From Priestia filamentosa (lineage in GTDB: Bacteria > Bacillota > Bacilli > Bacillales > Bacillaceae_H), in contig NZ_FXAJ01000004.1 in assembly GCF_900177535.1 (NCBI RefSeq), forward strand, positions 62,001 through 126,000: a stretch of DNA of 64,000 nucleotides, in the 5' to 3' direction. This document shows positions 33,404 through 42,356 of this stretch, piece after piece. A program made the translations under genes and the position numbers. Each line of letters opens with the position of its first letter. The first letter of the stretch is position 1. The notes beneath the pieces are model-generated. The model had not been told where the DNA came from, made no database searches, and was given only the letters and a program-made list of their open reading frames with translations.

Positions 33404-33911
33404 ATGCTTCTTTTACTCTGAATGATGTTATATAAGATGGTCTCGGAAAGACTTGTTTTTGCTGATCAAGTCCTTCAGACGTTCCTTGTTTCTTATGAGC
33501 AGTCTTAAAAGAATTGGATTCTTTCCAATCAAGAAAGCTTTTTTCATCTTCCCAGAGAGTAAAAATCACGTATGTGTCGCTATTTGTTGGACGCAGTACG
33601 CGTAAAGCTAAAAATCCAGGTTCTGTCTCAATTTTTCCTGCTCGGTTTTTGAAGCGGTGTTCAAAAAGAGGGCGCCCTTCTTCTGTAACAGGAATGTTGT
33701 TAAAAACAGCAAATCCATTTTTGACAACCTCTCCAACAGAATCTAGTACTTCGTAATTTCGTCCTTCTTTAAAAAAAGTGTCTCCTTCCGTTTCGTGAAG
33801 AAGAGCAGCATTGTCAGGAGAAACAAGTAAAAGCGTATTTTCCTGAAGATGTTCATTTGCAAGTTTACCTAAATAATTTTCAGTTCCATTTGTAATATAA
33901 ACTTTCTTCAT
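33402..33911 (-). CDS. hmoB: Heme-degrading monooxygenase HmoB
   Basis: A 169-residue protein with a C-terminal antibiotic-biosynthesis-monooxygenase fold (about 65-160) of the IsdG/HmoB type. Visible are the catalytic-type Asn in FAVFNNIPV, the Trp in TLWEDEKSFLDW and the His in FKTAHKK. It opens heme and releases iron. ATG 33911 follows GAGGTGATTTG. It lies next to pbpF-hemEHY, the same arrangement as yhgC in B. subtilis. Confidence 0.9.
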   Translation of the reverse strand: MKKVYITNGTENYLGKLANEHLQENTLLLVSPDNAALLHETEGDTFFKEGRNYEVLDSVGEVVKNGFAVFNNIPVTEEGRPLFEHRFKNRAGKIETEPGFLALRVLRPTNSDTYVIFTLWEDEKSFLDWKESNSFKTAHKKQGTSEGLDQQKQVFPRPSYITSFRVKEA

Positions 33912-34136
33912 CAAATCACCTCTCACTATAGGTTTGCTTAGTTATGGAAAAAAATACAAAACTATGCATATGAAAGCTTTTCCAAACTCATATTAAAAGT
34001 ATAGAATGTTTTCTCTTGTGGAGCAAAGAAAAAGATTAACCTTATATGGCTGGAGATTTCCAACACTTTCTATTATCATGAAGGAAGTGTTTTAGAACCC
34101 CCTAATGGGTTTTGGCACAAAGAAGAGGTGAAAATA

Positions 34137-36269
34137 ATGTATAAGAAAGGAATTGTTGCAGGTGGAATCGTTGTTGGACTCCTGTTAGTAGGTGTTATCG
34201 GCTACTTCATTATTATTCTTTTAGGAGATTACATTATCGACGAGAAAAAGTTGGTTTTAAATTCTGCCACAACACTTGTGGATCAAAACGGCAAGGAAAT
34301 TACGAAACTATACGTAGAAAACCGAGATCCTGTTCCAATTGAAGACATTCCAGACCATGTAAAGGAAGCATTTATTGCAACAGAAGATGTTCGTTTTTAC
34401 GAGCATAATGGAATAGATTTAAAATCGATTTCAAGAGCGGTATATAAAAATATTTTAGCAGGAGGAAAAGCGGAAGGAGCAAGCACCATTACCCAGCAAC
34501 TTGCTAAAAATGTGTTTCTATCAAATGAAAAAACATTCTTGCGTAAAGGAAAAGAAGCCATTATTGCCATGAATCTCGAAAATCGCTACAGCAAAGATAA
34601 GATTCTAGAAATGTATTTAAATCAAGTGTACTTAGGACAAGGAGCATATGGAGTGCAAGCAGCTTCACATGTTTACTTTAATAAAGACGTTTCAGAATTA
34701 ACAGCAGACCAAAGTGCAGTTTTAGCTGCTATGCTTAAAGCACCAACAACATACTCTCCAATTCTAAATCCTGATAAAAGTTTAGAAAGACGCAATGTCG
34801 TTCTTGGACTTATGGAGAAGTCCGGATATTTATCAGCGAAGGAAACGGTACGGCTTCAAGGGAAAACGCTCGGAACAGATGTTGTGACACGTGCAAAAGA
34901 GCCTAGCTATTTTACGTATTTTGATATGGTGATGGAAGAAGCCAAAGATAGGTATTCTTTATCAAATGAAGAACTTCTAAGAGGTGGCTATGAAATTACA
35001 GTACCGTTAAATACGAGCGTGCAAAAGAAAGCATATGAACTGTTTCAAGAAGGAAGCTATTTTCCAGGAACAGATGATAGCGTACAAGGCGCTTTTGTCC
35101 TTCTTGATAACAAAACAGGTGGAGTCACCGCTGCTATTGGAGGAAGAGATTATGTTCAAAAAGGCCTTAATCGTCTCAATATAAAGCGCCAACCAGGATC
35201 TACTTTTAAGCCGTTAGCGGTTTATGGACCTGCTCTTGAAGAGAAAAAATTTAAGCCATATTCACTTTTAAGAGATGAAGTTGTTTCATATAACGGCTAT
35301 GAACCACATAATGCCCATGAAGAGTACCGAGGGAAAATCACTATGTATGATGCATTAAAAGATTCAGTTAATACATCTGCTGTGTGGACATTAAACAAAC
35401 TTGGGGTACCAAAAAGTAAGGAATATTTAGAGAAACTCCATATGCCTATTGAAGATAACGGTCTTGCTATTGCGCTTGGTGGTTTAAGAGAGGGAGTAAC
35501 ACCTCTCCAAATTGCTTCAGCATATCAAACATTTGCTAATGGAGGCGTTCACGTTGAGCCTCATTTTATTACTAAAATTCAAACAGCAGACGGAGAAGCG
35601 GTGAAAAAAACTGAAAAAGTAAAAAAAGAAAGAGTATTTTCCAAACAAACATCGTGGTATATGACAAAAATGCTACAAGCAGTTGTGGAAGATGGAACAG
35701 CAACAGCCGGGACGTTCTCAGGAGCTCTTGCAGGAAAAACAGGTACAACAACCTTTCCAAATGTCAAGGGAGCCAATAAAGATGTTTGGTTTGCAGGATA
35801 TACGCCACAGTATACAGGAACAGTGTGGATGGGATATGACAAGACAAACTCTTCTCATTATTTAACTGGAGGAAGCTCAAAGCCAACCATTCTTTTTAAA
35901 GACATTCTGTCACAGTCTTCTATTGAAACGAAAGAGTCATTTAAAAAACCTAAGAAAACAAAAGATTTAAAAGATCCGATTCGGTTAGAGAAAATCGATG
36001 ACTTAACAGGTGATAAAGGCGTGTTTTCTTTAACACTAGAATGGACTCCTTCAGGAGATAAACGCGTTGTTTACTATATTTATGAAGAAAAAGAAGGCGA
36101 AACAAAGCTTGTTGGCAAAGTAAAAGGAAAGGGCAAATATGAAGTGGAAGGAGCTAATGTTTTTAGTTCTTCAACATTCTACGTTATACCTTATAACACA
36201 CAAACGAAAGAACGTGGAGAGAAGTCAAATAAAGTATCTCCGTCTCTTTTTGGATTTCAAGCTTCCTGA
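34137..36269 (+). CDS. pbpF: Bifunctional class A penicillin-binding protein PbpF (PBP2c-type)
   Basis: A 710-residue protein: one N-terminal membrane anchor (about 8-30), then a GT51 transglycosylase domain with TEDVRFYEHNGID and EGASTITQQLAKN. The transpeptidase domain has STFK (about 352), SVN and KTGTT (about 532). It polymerises and crosslinks peptidoglycan; in B. subtilis PbpF is expressed in the forespore. ATG 34137 follows GAGGTG; GTG 34128 overlaps that site. The C-terminal tail looks like a fibronectin-type extension (about 630-700). Confidence 0.94.
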   Translation: MYKKGIVAGGIVVGLLLVGVIGYFIIILLGDYIIDEKKLVLNSATTLVDQNGKEITKLYVENRDPVPIEDIPDHVKEAFIATEDVRFYEHNGIDLKSISRAVYKNILAGGKAEGASTITQQLAKNVFLSNEKTFLRKGKEAIIAMNLENRYSKDKILEMYLNQVYLGQGAYGVQAASHVYFNKDVSELTADQSAVLAAMLKAPTTYSPILNPDKSLERRNVVLGLMEKSGYLSAKETVRLQGKTLGTDVVTRAKEPSYFTYFDMVMEEAKDRYSLSNEELLRGGYEITVPLNTSVQKKAYELFQEGSYFPGTDDSVQGAFVLLDNKTGGVTAAIGGRDYVQKGLNRLNIKRQPGSTFKPLAVYGPALEEKKFKPYSLLRDEVVSYNGYEPHNAHEEYRGKITMYDALKDSVNTSAVWTLNKLGVPKSKEYLEKLHMPIEDNGLAIALGGLREGVTPLQIASAYQTFANGGVHVEPHFITKIQTADGEAVKKTEKVKKERVFSKQTSWYMTKMLQAVVEDGTATAGTFSGALAGKTGTTTFPNVKGANKDVWFAGYTPQYTGTVWMGYDKTNSSHYLTGGSSKPTILFKDILSQSSIETKESFKKPKKTKDLKDPIRLEKIDDLTGDKGVFSLTLEWTPSGDKRVVYYIYEEKEGETKLVGKVKGKGKYEVEGANVFSSSTFYVIPYNTQTKERGEKSNKVSPSLFGFQAS

Positions 36270-36416
36270 ATCGCACATCTTTTTGACAACTGAAGCTTCT
36301 AAGTATACAACCGTTATAAAAATCGGTATAGTGGCAAAAGGAGAAGAAAATTAGCCTCTTACGGATAAGAGGCTAATATACATACCGGATTATGGATAGG
36401 GAAGGTGAAGGAATTT

Positions 36417-37442
36417 ATGAATGAAACATTTTTAAAAGCATGTCGAGGGGAAAAAACAGATCATGTTCCTGTATGGTATATGAGACAGGCAGGACGTTCA
36501 CAGCCTGAATATCGAAAACTGAAAGAAAAGTATTCTCTCTTTGAAATTACACATCAACCAGAACTCGGTGCATATGTTACACGACTGCCTGTTGAACAAT
36601 ACGGAGTAGACGCTGCAATCCTTTATAAAGATATTATGTCACCGCTTCCAGCGATTGGTGTTGACGTTGATATTAAAACAGGTATTGGCCCTGTTATTAG
36701 TAATCCAATTCGTGCCTTACAGGACGTTGAAAACCTCGGAGAAATTCATCCAGAGGAAGATGTTCCTTATGTGTTAGAAACAATTAAGTTACTCACAACA
36801 GAACAGCTCGATGTTCCGCTTATTGGTTTTGCTGGAGCTCCTTTTACATTAGCAAGTTATATGATCGAAGGAGGCCCTTCTAAAAACTATAATAAAACAA
36901 AAGCAATGATGTATGCCGAACCAAAGATATGGTTTTCTCTAATGGATAAGCTTGCTAATATGACGATTACATATGTGAAGTCACAGATTAAGGCAGGAGC
37001 TAAAGCTATTCAAATTTTTGACTCATGGGTTGGAGCCTTAAATGTCCAAGATTACCGGACGTTTATTAAACCAACAATGGAAAAGATTTTTAGTTCGCTA
37101 CGAAATGAAGGTGTTCCGCTTATTATGTTTGGTGTTGGAGCGAGTCATCTTGTTCACGAGTGGAATGATTTGCCGCTTGATGTTGTGGGTCTAGACTGGC
37201 GTTTATCTATTAACGAAGCTCGTGCACTTGGAGTAAATAAAACAGTACAAGGAAACTTAGATCCGGCGATTTTACTTGCTCCATGGCCTGTTATTGAAGA
37301 GCGTGTAAAAGCAATCTTAGATCAAGGAATGTTAACGCCAAACTATATTTTTAATTTAGGACATGGTGTATTCCCAGATGTAAATCCTGATACGCTTAAG
37401 CGACTAACTTCGTTCATTCATGAGTACTCGAGCCAAAAATAA
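36417..37442 (+). CDS. hemE: Uroporphyrinogen decarboxylase HemE
   Basis: A 341-residue TIM-barrel enzyme converting uroporphyrinogen III to coproporphyrinogen III. Diagnostic N-terminal [16 protein letters not shown] and FEITHQPEL, plus FDSWVGAL and [14 protein letters not shown] 36417 is favoured, though GTG 36405 would align with the slightly longer B. subtilis N-terminus. It is the first gene of hemE-hemH-hemY. Confidence 0.95.
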   Translation: MNETFLKACRGEKTDHVPVWYMRQAGRSQPEYRKLKEKYSLFEITHQPELGAYVTRLPVEQYGVDAAILYKDIMSPLPAIGVDVDIKTGIGPVISNPIRALQDVENLGEIHPEEDVPYVLETIKLLTTEQLDVPLIGFAGAPFTLASYMIEGGPSKNYNKTKAMMYAEPKIWFSLMDKLANMTITYVKSQIKAGAKAIQIFDSWVGALNVQDYRTFIKPTMEKIFSSLRNEGVPLIMFGVGASHLVHEWNDLPLDVVGLDWRLSINEARALGVNKTVQGNLDPAILLAPWPVIEERVKAILDQGMLTPNYIFNLGHGVFPDVNPDTLKRLTSFIHEYSSQK

Positions 37443-37492
37443 TGAAAAAAGCCACCTTATCTTTTGAAATTATGTCGTATTCATGGGAAAAT

Positions 37493-37527
37493 AGATAATA
37501 GTTATTATTAAAAGATAATTATTTTAA
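37493..37527 (+). promoter_or_regulatory. Tandem Fur/PerR-like boxes upstream of hemH
   Basis: AGATAAT-A-GTTATTA (37493-37507) and AGATAAT-T-ATTTTAA (37513-37527) match the 7-1-7 Fur/PerR consensus TGATAAT-N-ATTATCA at about 11 and 10 of 14 positions. They lie 30-65 bases before the hemH start. AT-rich background makes chance matches possible. Confidence 0.3.
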
Positions 37528-37556
37528 AATATAGTGTTTTAATGAGGTGCAGAAAA

Positions 37557-38492
37557 ATGGCAAAAAAAATGGGTTTACTTGTAATGGCTTACGGAACGCC
37601 TTACAAAGAGGAAGATATTGAACGTTATTATACTCACATTCGCAGAGGACGGAAACCAACTCCTGAAATGCTGCAGGATCTTACTGATCGCTATAAAGCA
37701 ATCGGTGGAATTTCCCCGCTTGCTCGTATTACAGAAGAACAAGCGAAAAAGCTTGAAGAGCATTTAAATAGCATTCAAAAAGAAGTTGAGTTTACATCAT
37801 ATCTTGGTTTAAAACATATTGAACCTTTTGTTGAAGATGCAGTAGCTAAAATGCATGAAGATGGAATTGAAGAAGCAATCAGTCTTGTGCTCGCTCCTCA
37901 CTACTCAAGCTATAGTGTGAAATCTTACAATGGACGGGCAGTAGAAGAAGCAGAAAAACTAGGAGGATTAAAAATTCACCCAGTTGAAAGCTGGTATGAT
38001 GAGCCAAAATTCATCAACTATTGGGCGAAACGCATTAAAGATATTTTCAGTAATATGAGCGAGGAAGAACGAGAAAAGGCTGTATTAATTGTTTCGGCTC
38101 ATAGCTTGCCAGAGAAAATTATCGCTGCAGGTGATCCTTATCCTGATCAACTTCGAAGAACAGCTGACCTTATCGCAACAGAAGCGGGAATTAAAAACTA
38201 TGAGATTGGCTGGCAAAGCGAAGGAAATACGCCAGATCCTTGGCTTGGACCAGATGTGCAAGATTTAACTCGGGCGCTTTATGAAGAGAAAGGATATACA
38301 TCCTTTGTTTATGCTCCTGTTGGATTTATAGCCGATCACCTTGAAGTTCTATACGACAATGATTATGAATGTAAAGTTGTGACAGATGAAATTGGTGGGA
38401 AATACTACAGACCAGCTATGCCAAACGCTCAAGATGAGTTTATTGATGGCTTAGCAACAGTTGTTTTAAACAAAGTAAAGCAACCAAAATAA
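37557..38492 (+). CDS. hemH: Coproporphyrin III ferrochelatase HemH (CpfC)
   Basis: A 311-residue ferrochelatase. It has the N-terminal [11 protein letters not shown], the metal-ligand His in [11 protein letters not shown] and the acidic loop with [15 protein letters not shown]. In Gram-positive bacteria it inserts iron into coproporphyrin III, after oxidation by HemY. ATG 37557 follows GAGGTG; the in-frame ATG 37542 contains that site within it. A 114-base gap after hemE holds candidate iron/peroxide-type boxes. Confidence 0.94.
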   Translation: MAKKMGLLVMAYGTPYKEEDIERYYTHIRRGRKPTPEMLQDLTDRYKAIGGISPLARITEEQAKKLEEHLNSIQKEVEFTSYLGLKHIEPFVEDAVAKMHEDGIEEAISLVLAPHYSSYSVKSYNGRAVEEAEKLGGLKIHPVESWYDEPKFINYWAKRIKDIFSNMSEEEREKAVLIVSAHSLPEKIIAAGDPYPDQLRRTADLIATEAGIKNYEIGWQSEGNTPDPWLGPDVQDLTRALYEEKGYTSFVYAPVGFIADHLEVLYDNDYECKVVTDEIGGKYYRPAMPNAQDEFIDGLATVVLNKVKQPK

Positions 38493-38506
38493 TTAAAAAC
38501 CACAAA

Positions 38507-38541
38507 CGGAGCTACGCATATATTTGCGTAGTTTCTTTTTG
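38507..38541 (+). terminator. Terminator after hemH
   Basis: Stem GGAGCTACGCA / TGCGTAGTTTC (with G-U pairs) followed by TTTTT. It would partly separate hemY transcription from hemEH. Confidence 0.7.
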
Positions 38542-38643
38542 GGTGTCACGAAACTGTCATAACTGTCCGGTTACAGAAGTTCGCAAATATGTTAGAAATA
38601 ATTTAGACTACAAATAATACAATAACAATAAAAAAGAAAGCAG

Positions 38644-40080
38644 ATGATACAATTGAGCGAAAAACGCCAAAAAGTTGTAATTATCGGTGGCGGAATTACC
38701 GGCATTACAGCTGCTTATTATTTGCAGAAAGAGATTAAAGATAAAAAACTACCGATAGATTATCGTTTAATAGAGGCAAGTCATCGTCTAGGTGGAAAAA
38801 TTCAGACGATGAAGCGAGATGGTTTCACAATTGAAAGAGGTCCTGATTCCTTTTTAGCGAGAAAGCAAAGTGCAGCAAGACTCGTAAAAGAAGTAGGTCT
38901 TGGAGAAGAACTTACAAATAACTCTACAGGTCAATCTTACGTTTTAGCAAGGGAGAAGCTGCACCCTATTCCACAAGGAGCTGTAATGGGCATTCCAACT
39001 GAAATTTCTCCGTTTCTTACAACCGGATTATTCAGTCCAATGGGAAAAGTAAGAGCTGCAGCAGATTTCATTCTACCTAAAACAAAAGAAAAAGGAGATC
39101 AGTCGCTTGGTCACTTTTTTAGACGTCGTTTAGGCAACGAAGTTGTGGAAAATTTAATTGAACCGCTTTTATCTGGTATATACGCAGGAGATATTGATCG
39201 ACTAAGCCTTATGTCGACTTTTCCTCAGTTTTATCATGCAGAGCAAGAGCACCGAAGCCTTATTTTTGGAATGAAAAAAATCACAGATCTCCGTCAAAAG
39301 TCATCTTCACATGGTGGAAAAGCAAAAGGGCAGTTCTTAACACTAAAAACCGGTTTGCAATCTCTTGTGGATGCAGTCGAAGAACATTTAGAGCCTACTG
39401 CTGTTCAAAAAGGAGTTCGAGTAGATTCTATGCATGAGTCAGATGGTAAATTTCATCTTTCATTAAGTAACGGAGAGAAAATTACCGCAGATAGCGTTAT
39501 TGTGACAACACCTCACTATGCTGCTCAATCACTTCTTCCTCAATGCTCTCTTTTACAGCCGCTAAAGGACATGCCTGCCACAAGCGTTGCAACAGTTGCA
39601 ATGGCTTTTCCAAAAGAAGCTGTCAAACAAGACATTAATGGAACAGGGTTTGTTGTAGCTCGAAATGGTGACTATACTATAACAGCATGCACATGGACAC
39701 ATAAGAAATGGCCGCACACAACTCCAGAAGGTAAAGTATTGCTTCGTTGCTATGTTGGAAAAGCAGGTGATGAAGCTGTTGTAGATTTATCTGATGAAGA
39801 AATTGTACGGATTGTACTGGAAGATTTAAATCGAATTATGGATGTTGAAGGTCTTCCTGAGTTTTCTATTGTCTCACGCTGGAAACGAGCAATGCCTCAA
39901 TATACAGTTGGCCATAAAAACACAATTGAAACAATTTATGATCAGCTTGAGCATACAATGCCAGGATTATTTTTAGCAGGCAGTTCTTATGAAGGACTAG
40001 GTTTGCCAGACTGTATTGATCAAGGTGAAGCAGCTGTTCAAAAGGTGCTTAATCTCCTACAGACACAACAAATTTCTTAA
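38644..40080 (+). CDS. hemY: Coproporphyrinogen III oxidase HemY (CgoX)
   Basis: A 478-residue FAD enzyme with the N-terminal motif VVIIGGGITGITAAYY, then GGKIQTMKRDG, ERGPDSFL and C-terminal GSSYEGLGLPDCIDQG. It oxidises coproporphyrinogen III to coproporphyrin III in the Gram-positive heme route. ATG 38644 has only a weak ribosome binding site. TTG 38653 would give a start aligning better with B. subtilis HemY (MSEKRQKVV). It closes the hem cluster with a long palindromic terminator. Confidence 0.94.
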   Translation: MIQLSEKRQKVVIIGGGITGITAAYYLQKEIKDKKLPIDYRLIEASHRLGGKIQTMKRDGFTIERGPDSFLARKQSAARLVKEVGLGEELTNNSTGQSYVLAREKLHPIPQGAVMGIPTEISPFLTTGLFSPMGKVRAAADFILPKTKEKGDQSLGHFFRRRLGNEVVENLIEPLLSGIYAGDIDRLSLMSTFPQFYHAEQEHRSLIFGMKKITDLRQKSSSHGGKAKGQFLTLKTGLQSLVDAVEEHLEPTAVQKGVRVDSMHESDGKFHLSLSNGEKITADSVIVTTPHYAAQSLLPQCSLLQPLKDMPATSVATVAMAFPKEAVKQDINGTGFVVARNGDYTITACTWTHKKWPHTTPEGKVLLRCYVGKAGDEAVVDLSDEEIVRIVLEDLNRIMDVEGLPEFSIVSRWKRAMPQYTVGHKNTIETIYDQLEHTMPGLFLAGSSYEGLGLPDCIDQGEAAVQKVLNLLQTQQIS

Positions 40081-40131
40081 ATATCAAATAAAAAAGGAAG
40101 GCTCTAAGCCTTCCTTTTTTATTTGATATTT
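40079..40131. terminator. 24-bp palindromic terminator shared by hemY and yhfH
   Basis: A perfect 24-bp stem with a five-base loop (TCTAA). The inner GGAAGGC / GCCTTCC plus T-run is the terminator core on both strands. The outer arms contain the hemY stop on one side and the last codons of yhfH on the other. Confidence 0.92.
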
Positions 40132-40247
40132 AAACAGTTATTACACGTATTTCCATAACATTCATGCTGCTCTTCTATTGTATTTCCACAATCTCGGCAT
40201 TTTTTAGGTGGTAAATTTCTGAAAAATTCTGTAATCTTTTCGATCAT
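40119..40247 (-). CDS. yhfH: YhfH-family small zinc-finger protein
   Basis: A 42-residue protein starting MIEKITEFFRNLPPKKC with four cysteines in two pairs (CRDC and CNNC, plus HECYGNTC), the YhfH family signature. It probably binds one zinc; the function is unknown. ATG 40247 follows AGGGGGAG. Its 3' end lies inside the palindromic terminator stem. It is divergent from yhfI, as in B. subtilis. Confidence 0.85.
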   Translation of the reverse strand: MIEKITEFFRNLPPKKCRDCGNTIEEQHECYGNTCNNCLNIK

Positions 40248-40281
40248 TTTAACTCCCCCTAACACGAATTTTGTTAATATC

Positions 40282-40311
40282 ATTGTATTATAACAGAAAA
40301 TAAAATGTCAA
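40282..40311 (-). promoter_or_regulatory. Sigma-A promoter of yhfH
   Basis: On the minus strand TTGACA (40311-40306), an 18-base spacer and TACAAT (40287-40282). Confidence 0.65.
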
Positions 40312-40469
40312 CTGTTTTATAACAATATATAAAAATGATAAAATGACCTAGCCTGTAAATGAAGAAGCTTCTGAATAGGTAGAGCATAGTTTTTCGGGTA
40401 TAATAGAATGGAAAATTTCTATTCCGTGTAACCTTTCAATACAGAAAATGAACAGGGGGCTTTAACGCA

Positions 40470-41204
40470 ATGAAGGTAACAACAGTTGGATATTGGGGTG
40501 GTTATCCTGCTAAAGGAGAAGCAACAACCTCTTATTTATTTGAATACGATGGCTTTAATCTTCTTGTAGACTGCGGAAGCGGAGCATTAGCACAGCTTCA
40601 AAATTACATAGAACCATTTGAGCTTAATGCTGTTATCATTTCACACTATCATCATGATCACGTTGCAGATGTTGGTGTTTTACAATATGCCTTAAAGATT
40701 CAAGGGAGTCTTGGAAACAAACGCAATCCATTGCCGATTTATGGACATACTTATAATATGGATGGCTTTCATTCTTTAACAAGTGAAGGAGATACAGTTG
40801 GAAAAGAATATAATCCAGAAGAAGAATTACAAATTGGACCTTTTCACATTGAGTTTTTAAAAACAAAACATCCTGTTCCATGCTTTGCGATGAAAATTCA
40901 AGCGGAAGAAAAAACAGTGGTGTTTACAGCTGATTCAAGCTATCAAGACGAGTTTATTCCTTTTTCAACAAATGCTGACTTACTTATTTGTGAATGTAAC
41001 TTTTATAAGGGGCAAAATGGAGAAGGTCCTGGTCATATGACAAGTGAAGAAGCTGGATTTATCGCAAAAGAAGCGAACGTTAAACACCTACTGCTCTCTC
41101 ATCTCCCTCATTTTGGAGATATTAACTGTTTGAAAGAAGAAGCTCAAGAGTTATTTAAAGGAAATGTAGAGCTTGCTTATAGCGGATTCACATGGAATAC
41201 ATAA
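40470..41204 (+). CDS. yhfI: Metallo-beta-lactamase-fold hydrolase YhfI
   Basis: A 244-residue MBL-fold protein. The metal-binding motif is ISHYHHDHVAD (about 58-68). Further ligands are ADSSY near residue 155 and a His in LLLSHLPH near the C-terminus. This resembles RNase Z-like and phosphodiesterase-type MBL proteins; the substrate is unknown. A TATAAT at 40399-40404 may be its promoter -10. It is followed closely by lplJ, with overlapping regulatory sequence. Confidence 0.88.
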   Translation: MKVTTVGYWGGYPAKGEATTSYLFEYDGFNLLVDCGSGALAQLQNYIEPFELNAVIISHYHHDHVADVGVLQYALKIQGSLGNKRNPLPIYGHTYNMDGFHSLTSEGDTVGKEYNPEEELQIGPFHIEFLKTKHPVPCFAMKIQAEEKTVVFTADSSYQDEFIPFSTNADLLICECNFYKGQNGEGPGHMTSEEAGFIAKEANVKHLLLSHLPHFGDINCLKEEAQELFKGNVELAYSGFTWNT

Positions 41205-41221
41205 AAGGAGAAGATATTTGT

Positions 41222-42211
41222 ATGCTTTATATTGACAATAACAATATTACAGATCCAAGAATTAACTTAGCTATTGAAGAGTACATTTTAAAACATTTAG
41301 ATATCGAAGAAACGTACCTTCTATTTTACATTAATGAACCATCTATCATTATCGGGAAAAACCAGAACACAATCGAGGAGATTAATACTAAATATGTGGA
41401 GGAACAAGGCTTACATGTTGTTCGTCGTTTATCTGGTGGCGGTGCTGTGTATCATGATTTAGGAAACTTAAACTTTAGTTTTATTACAAAAGATGATGGA
41501 GAGAGCTTTCATAACTTTAAGAAGTTTACAGAGCCTGTAATTCAAGCCTTAGAAAAATTAGGTGTAGATGCAGAGCTTAGCGGTCGTAATGATATTATTG
41601 CCCAAGGACGAAAGATTTCCGGGAATGCCCAATTTTCAACAAAAGGACGTATGTTTAGTCATGGTACACTTCTTTTAGATTCAGAGATTGAAAATGTTGT
41701 TTCTGCATTAAAAGTGAAAAAAGATAAAATTGAATCAAAAGGAATCAAATCCATTAGAAGTCGAGTAGCGAATATAAGTGAATTTTTAGAGCAAAAATTA
41801 ACAACGGAAGAATTTAAACAGCTTATTCTAAACTATATTTTCGATGGAGAAGAGAACATACAGCGCTATGAACTTACTGAAGAAGATTGGAAAAAAATTA
41901 ACGAAATATCAAAAGAACGTTACCAAAACTGGGATTGGAACTACGGCAAATCACCAAAGTTCAACCTTCAACATTCAAACCGTTTTCCAGTTGGACAAAT
42001 TGATGTTCGTCTTGAAGTGAAAAAAGGACAAGTTGAGCAATGTAAAATCTTTGGAGATTTCTTTGGAGTTGGAAATGTAGAGGAAATTGAAGAGAAGCTT
42101 ACAGGGATCCGTTATGAGCGTCAGGAGGTTGCTAAAGCCCTCGATGATGTTGATATTAAACATTATTTTGGAAATGTAACAAAAGAGGAATTTATTGATC
42201 TTGTGTACTAA
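41222..42211 (+). CDS. lplJ: Lipoate-protein ligase LplJ
   Basis: A 329-residue enzyme that activates free lipoate and attaches it to lipoyl domains. Motifs are SIIIGKNQNT, VVRRLSGGGAVYHDLGNLNFSF and GRKISGNAQ. The C-terminal accessory domain includes WNYGKSPKFN. ATG 41222 aligns with the B. subtilis start; AAAGGAG lies 11 bases before it. The gene begins 18 bases after yhfI, probably cotranscribed. A long hairpin terminator follows. Confidence 0.95.
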   Translation: MLYIDNNNITDPRINLAIEEYILKHLDIEETYLLFYINEPSIIIGKNQNTIEEINTKYVEEQGLHVVRRLSGGGAVYHDLGNLNFSFITKDDGESFHNFKKFTEPVIQALEKLGVDAELSGRNDIIAQGRKISGNAQFSTKGRMFSHGTLLLDSEIENVVSALKVKKDKIESKGIKSIRSRVANISEFLEQKLTTEEFKQLILNYIFDGEENIQRYELTEEDWKKINEISKERYQNWDWNYGKSPKFNLQHSNRFPVGQIDVRLEVKKGQVEQCKIFGDFFGVGNVEEIEEKLTGIRYERQEVAKALDDVDIKHYFGNVTKEEFIDLVY

Positions 42212-42252
42212 AAAGCTCAGAAGAAACATTTTGTTTCTTCTGAGCTTTTTTT
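42210..42252 (+). terminator. Terminator of lplJ
   Basis: 18-bp stem AAAAGCTCAGAAGAAACA / TGTTTCTTCTGAGCTTTT plus T-run. Confidence 0.93.
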
Positions 42253-42356
42253 ATTTTGAAAATTAAGAAAATTAATTATAAAATAAAAAAAGTGGGGGAT
42301 GAGTAACAGCAGGAGAGACCAAAGGGTAAGAACACTTATTTTAAGGGAGGGAGAAA

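Noticed and set aside
34059-34113. Hairpins upstream of pbpF (AACACTT / AAGTGTT and AACCC / GGGTT)
   Set aside because: Stems are short and lack a proper T-run; no riboswitch or T-box motif accompanies them.
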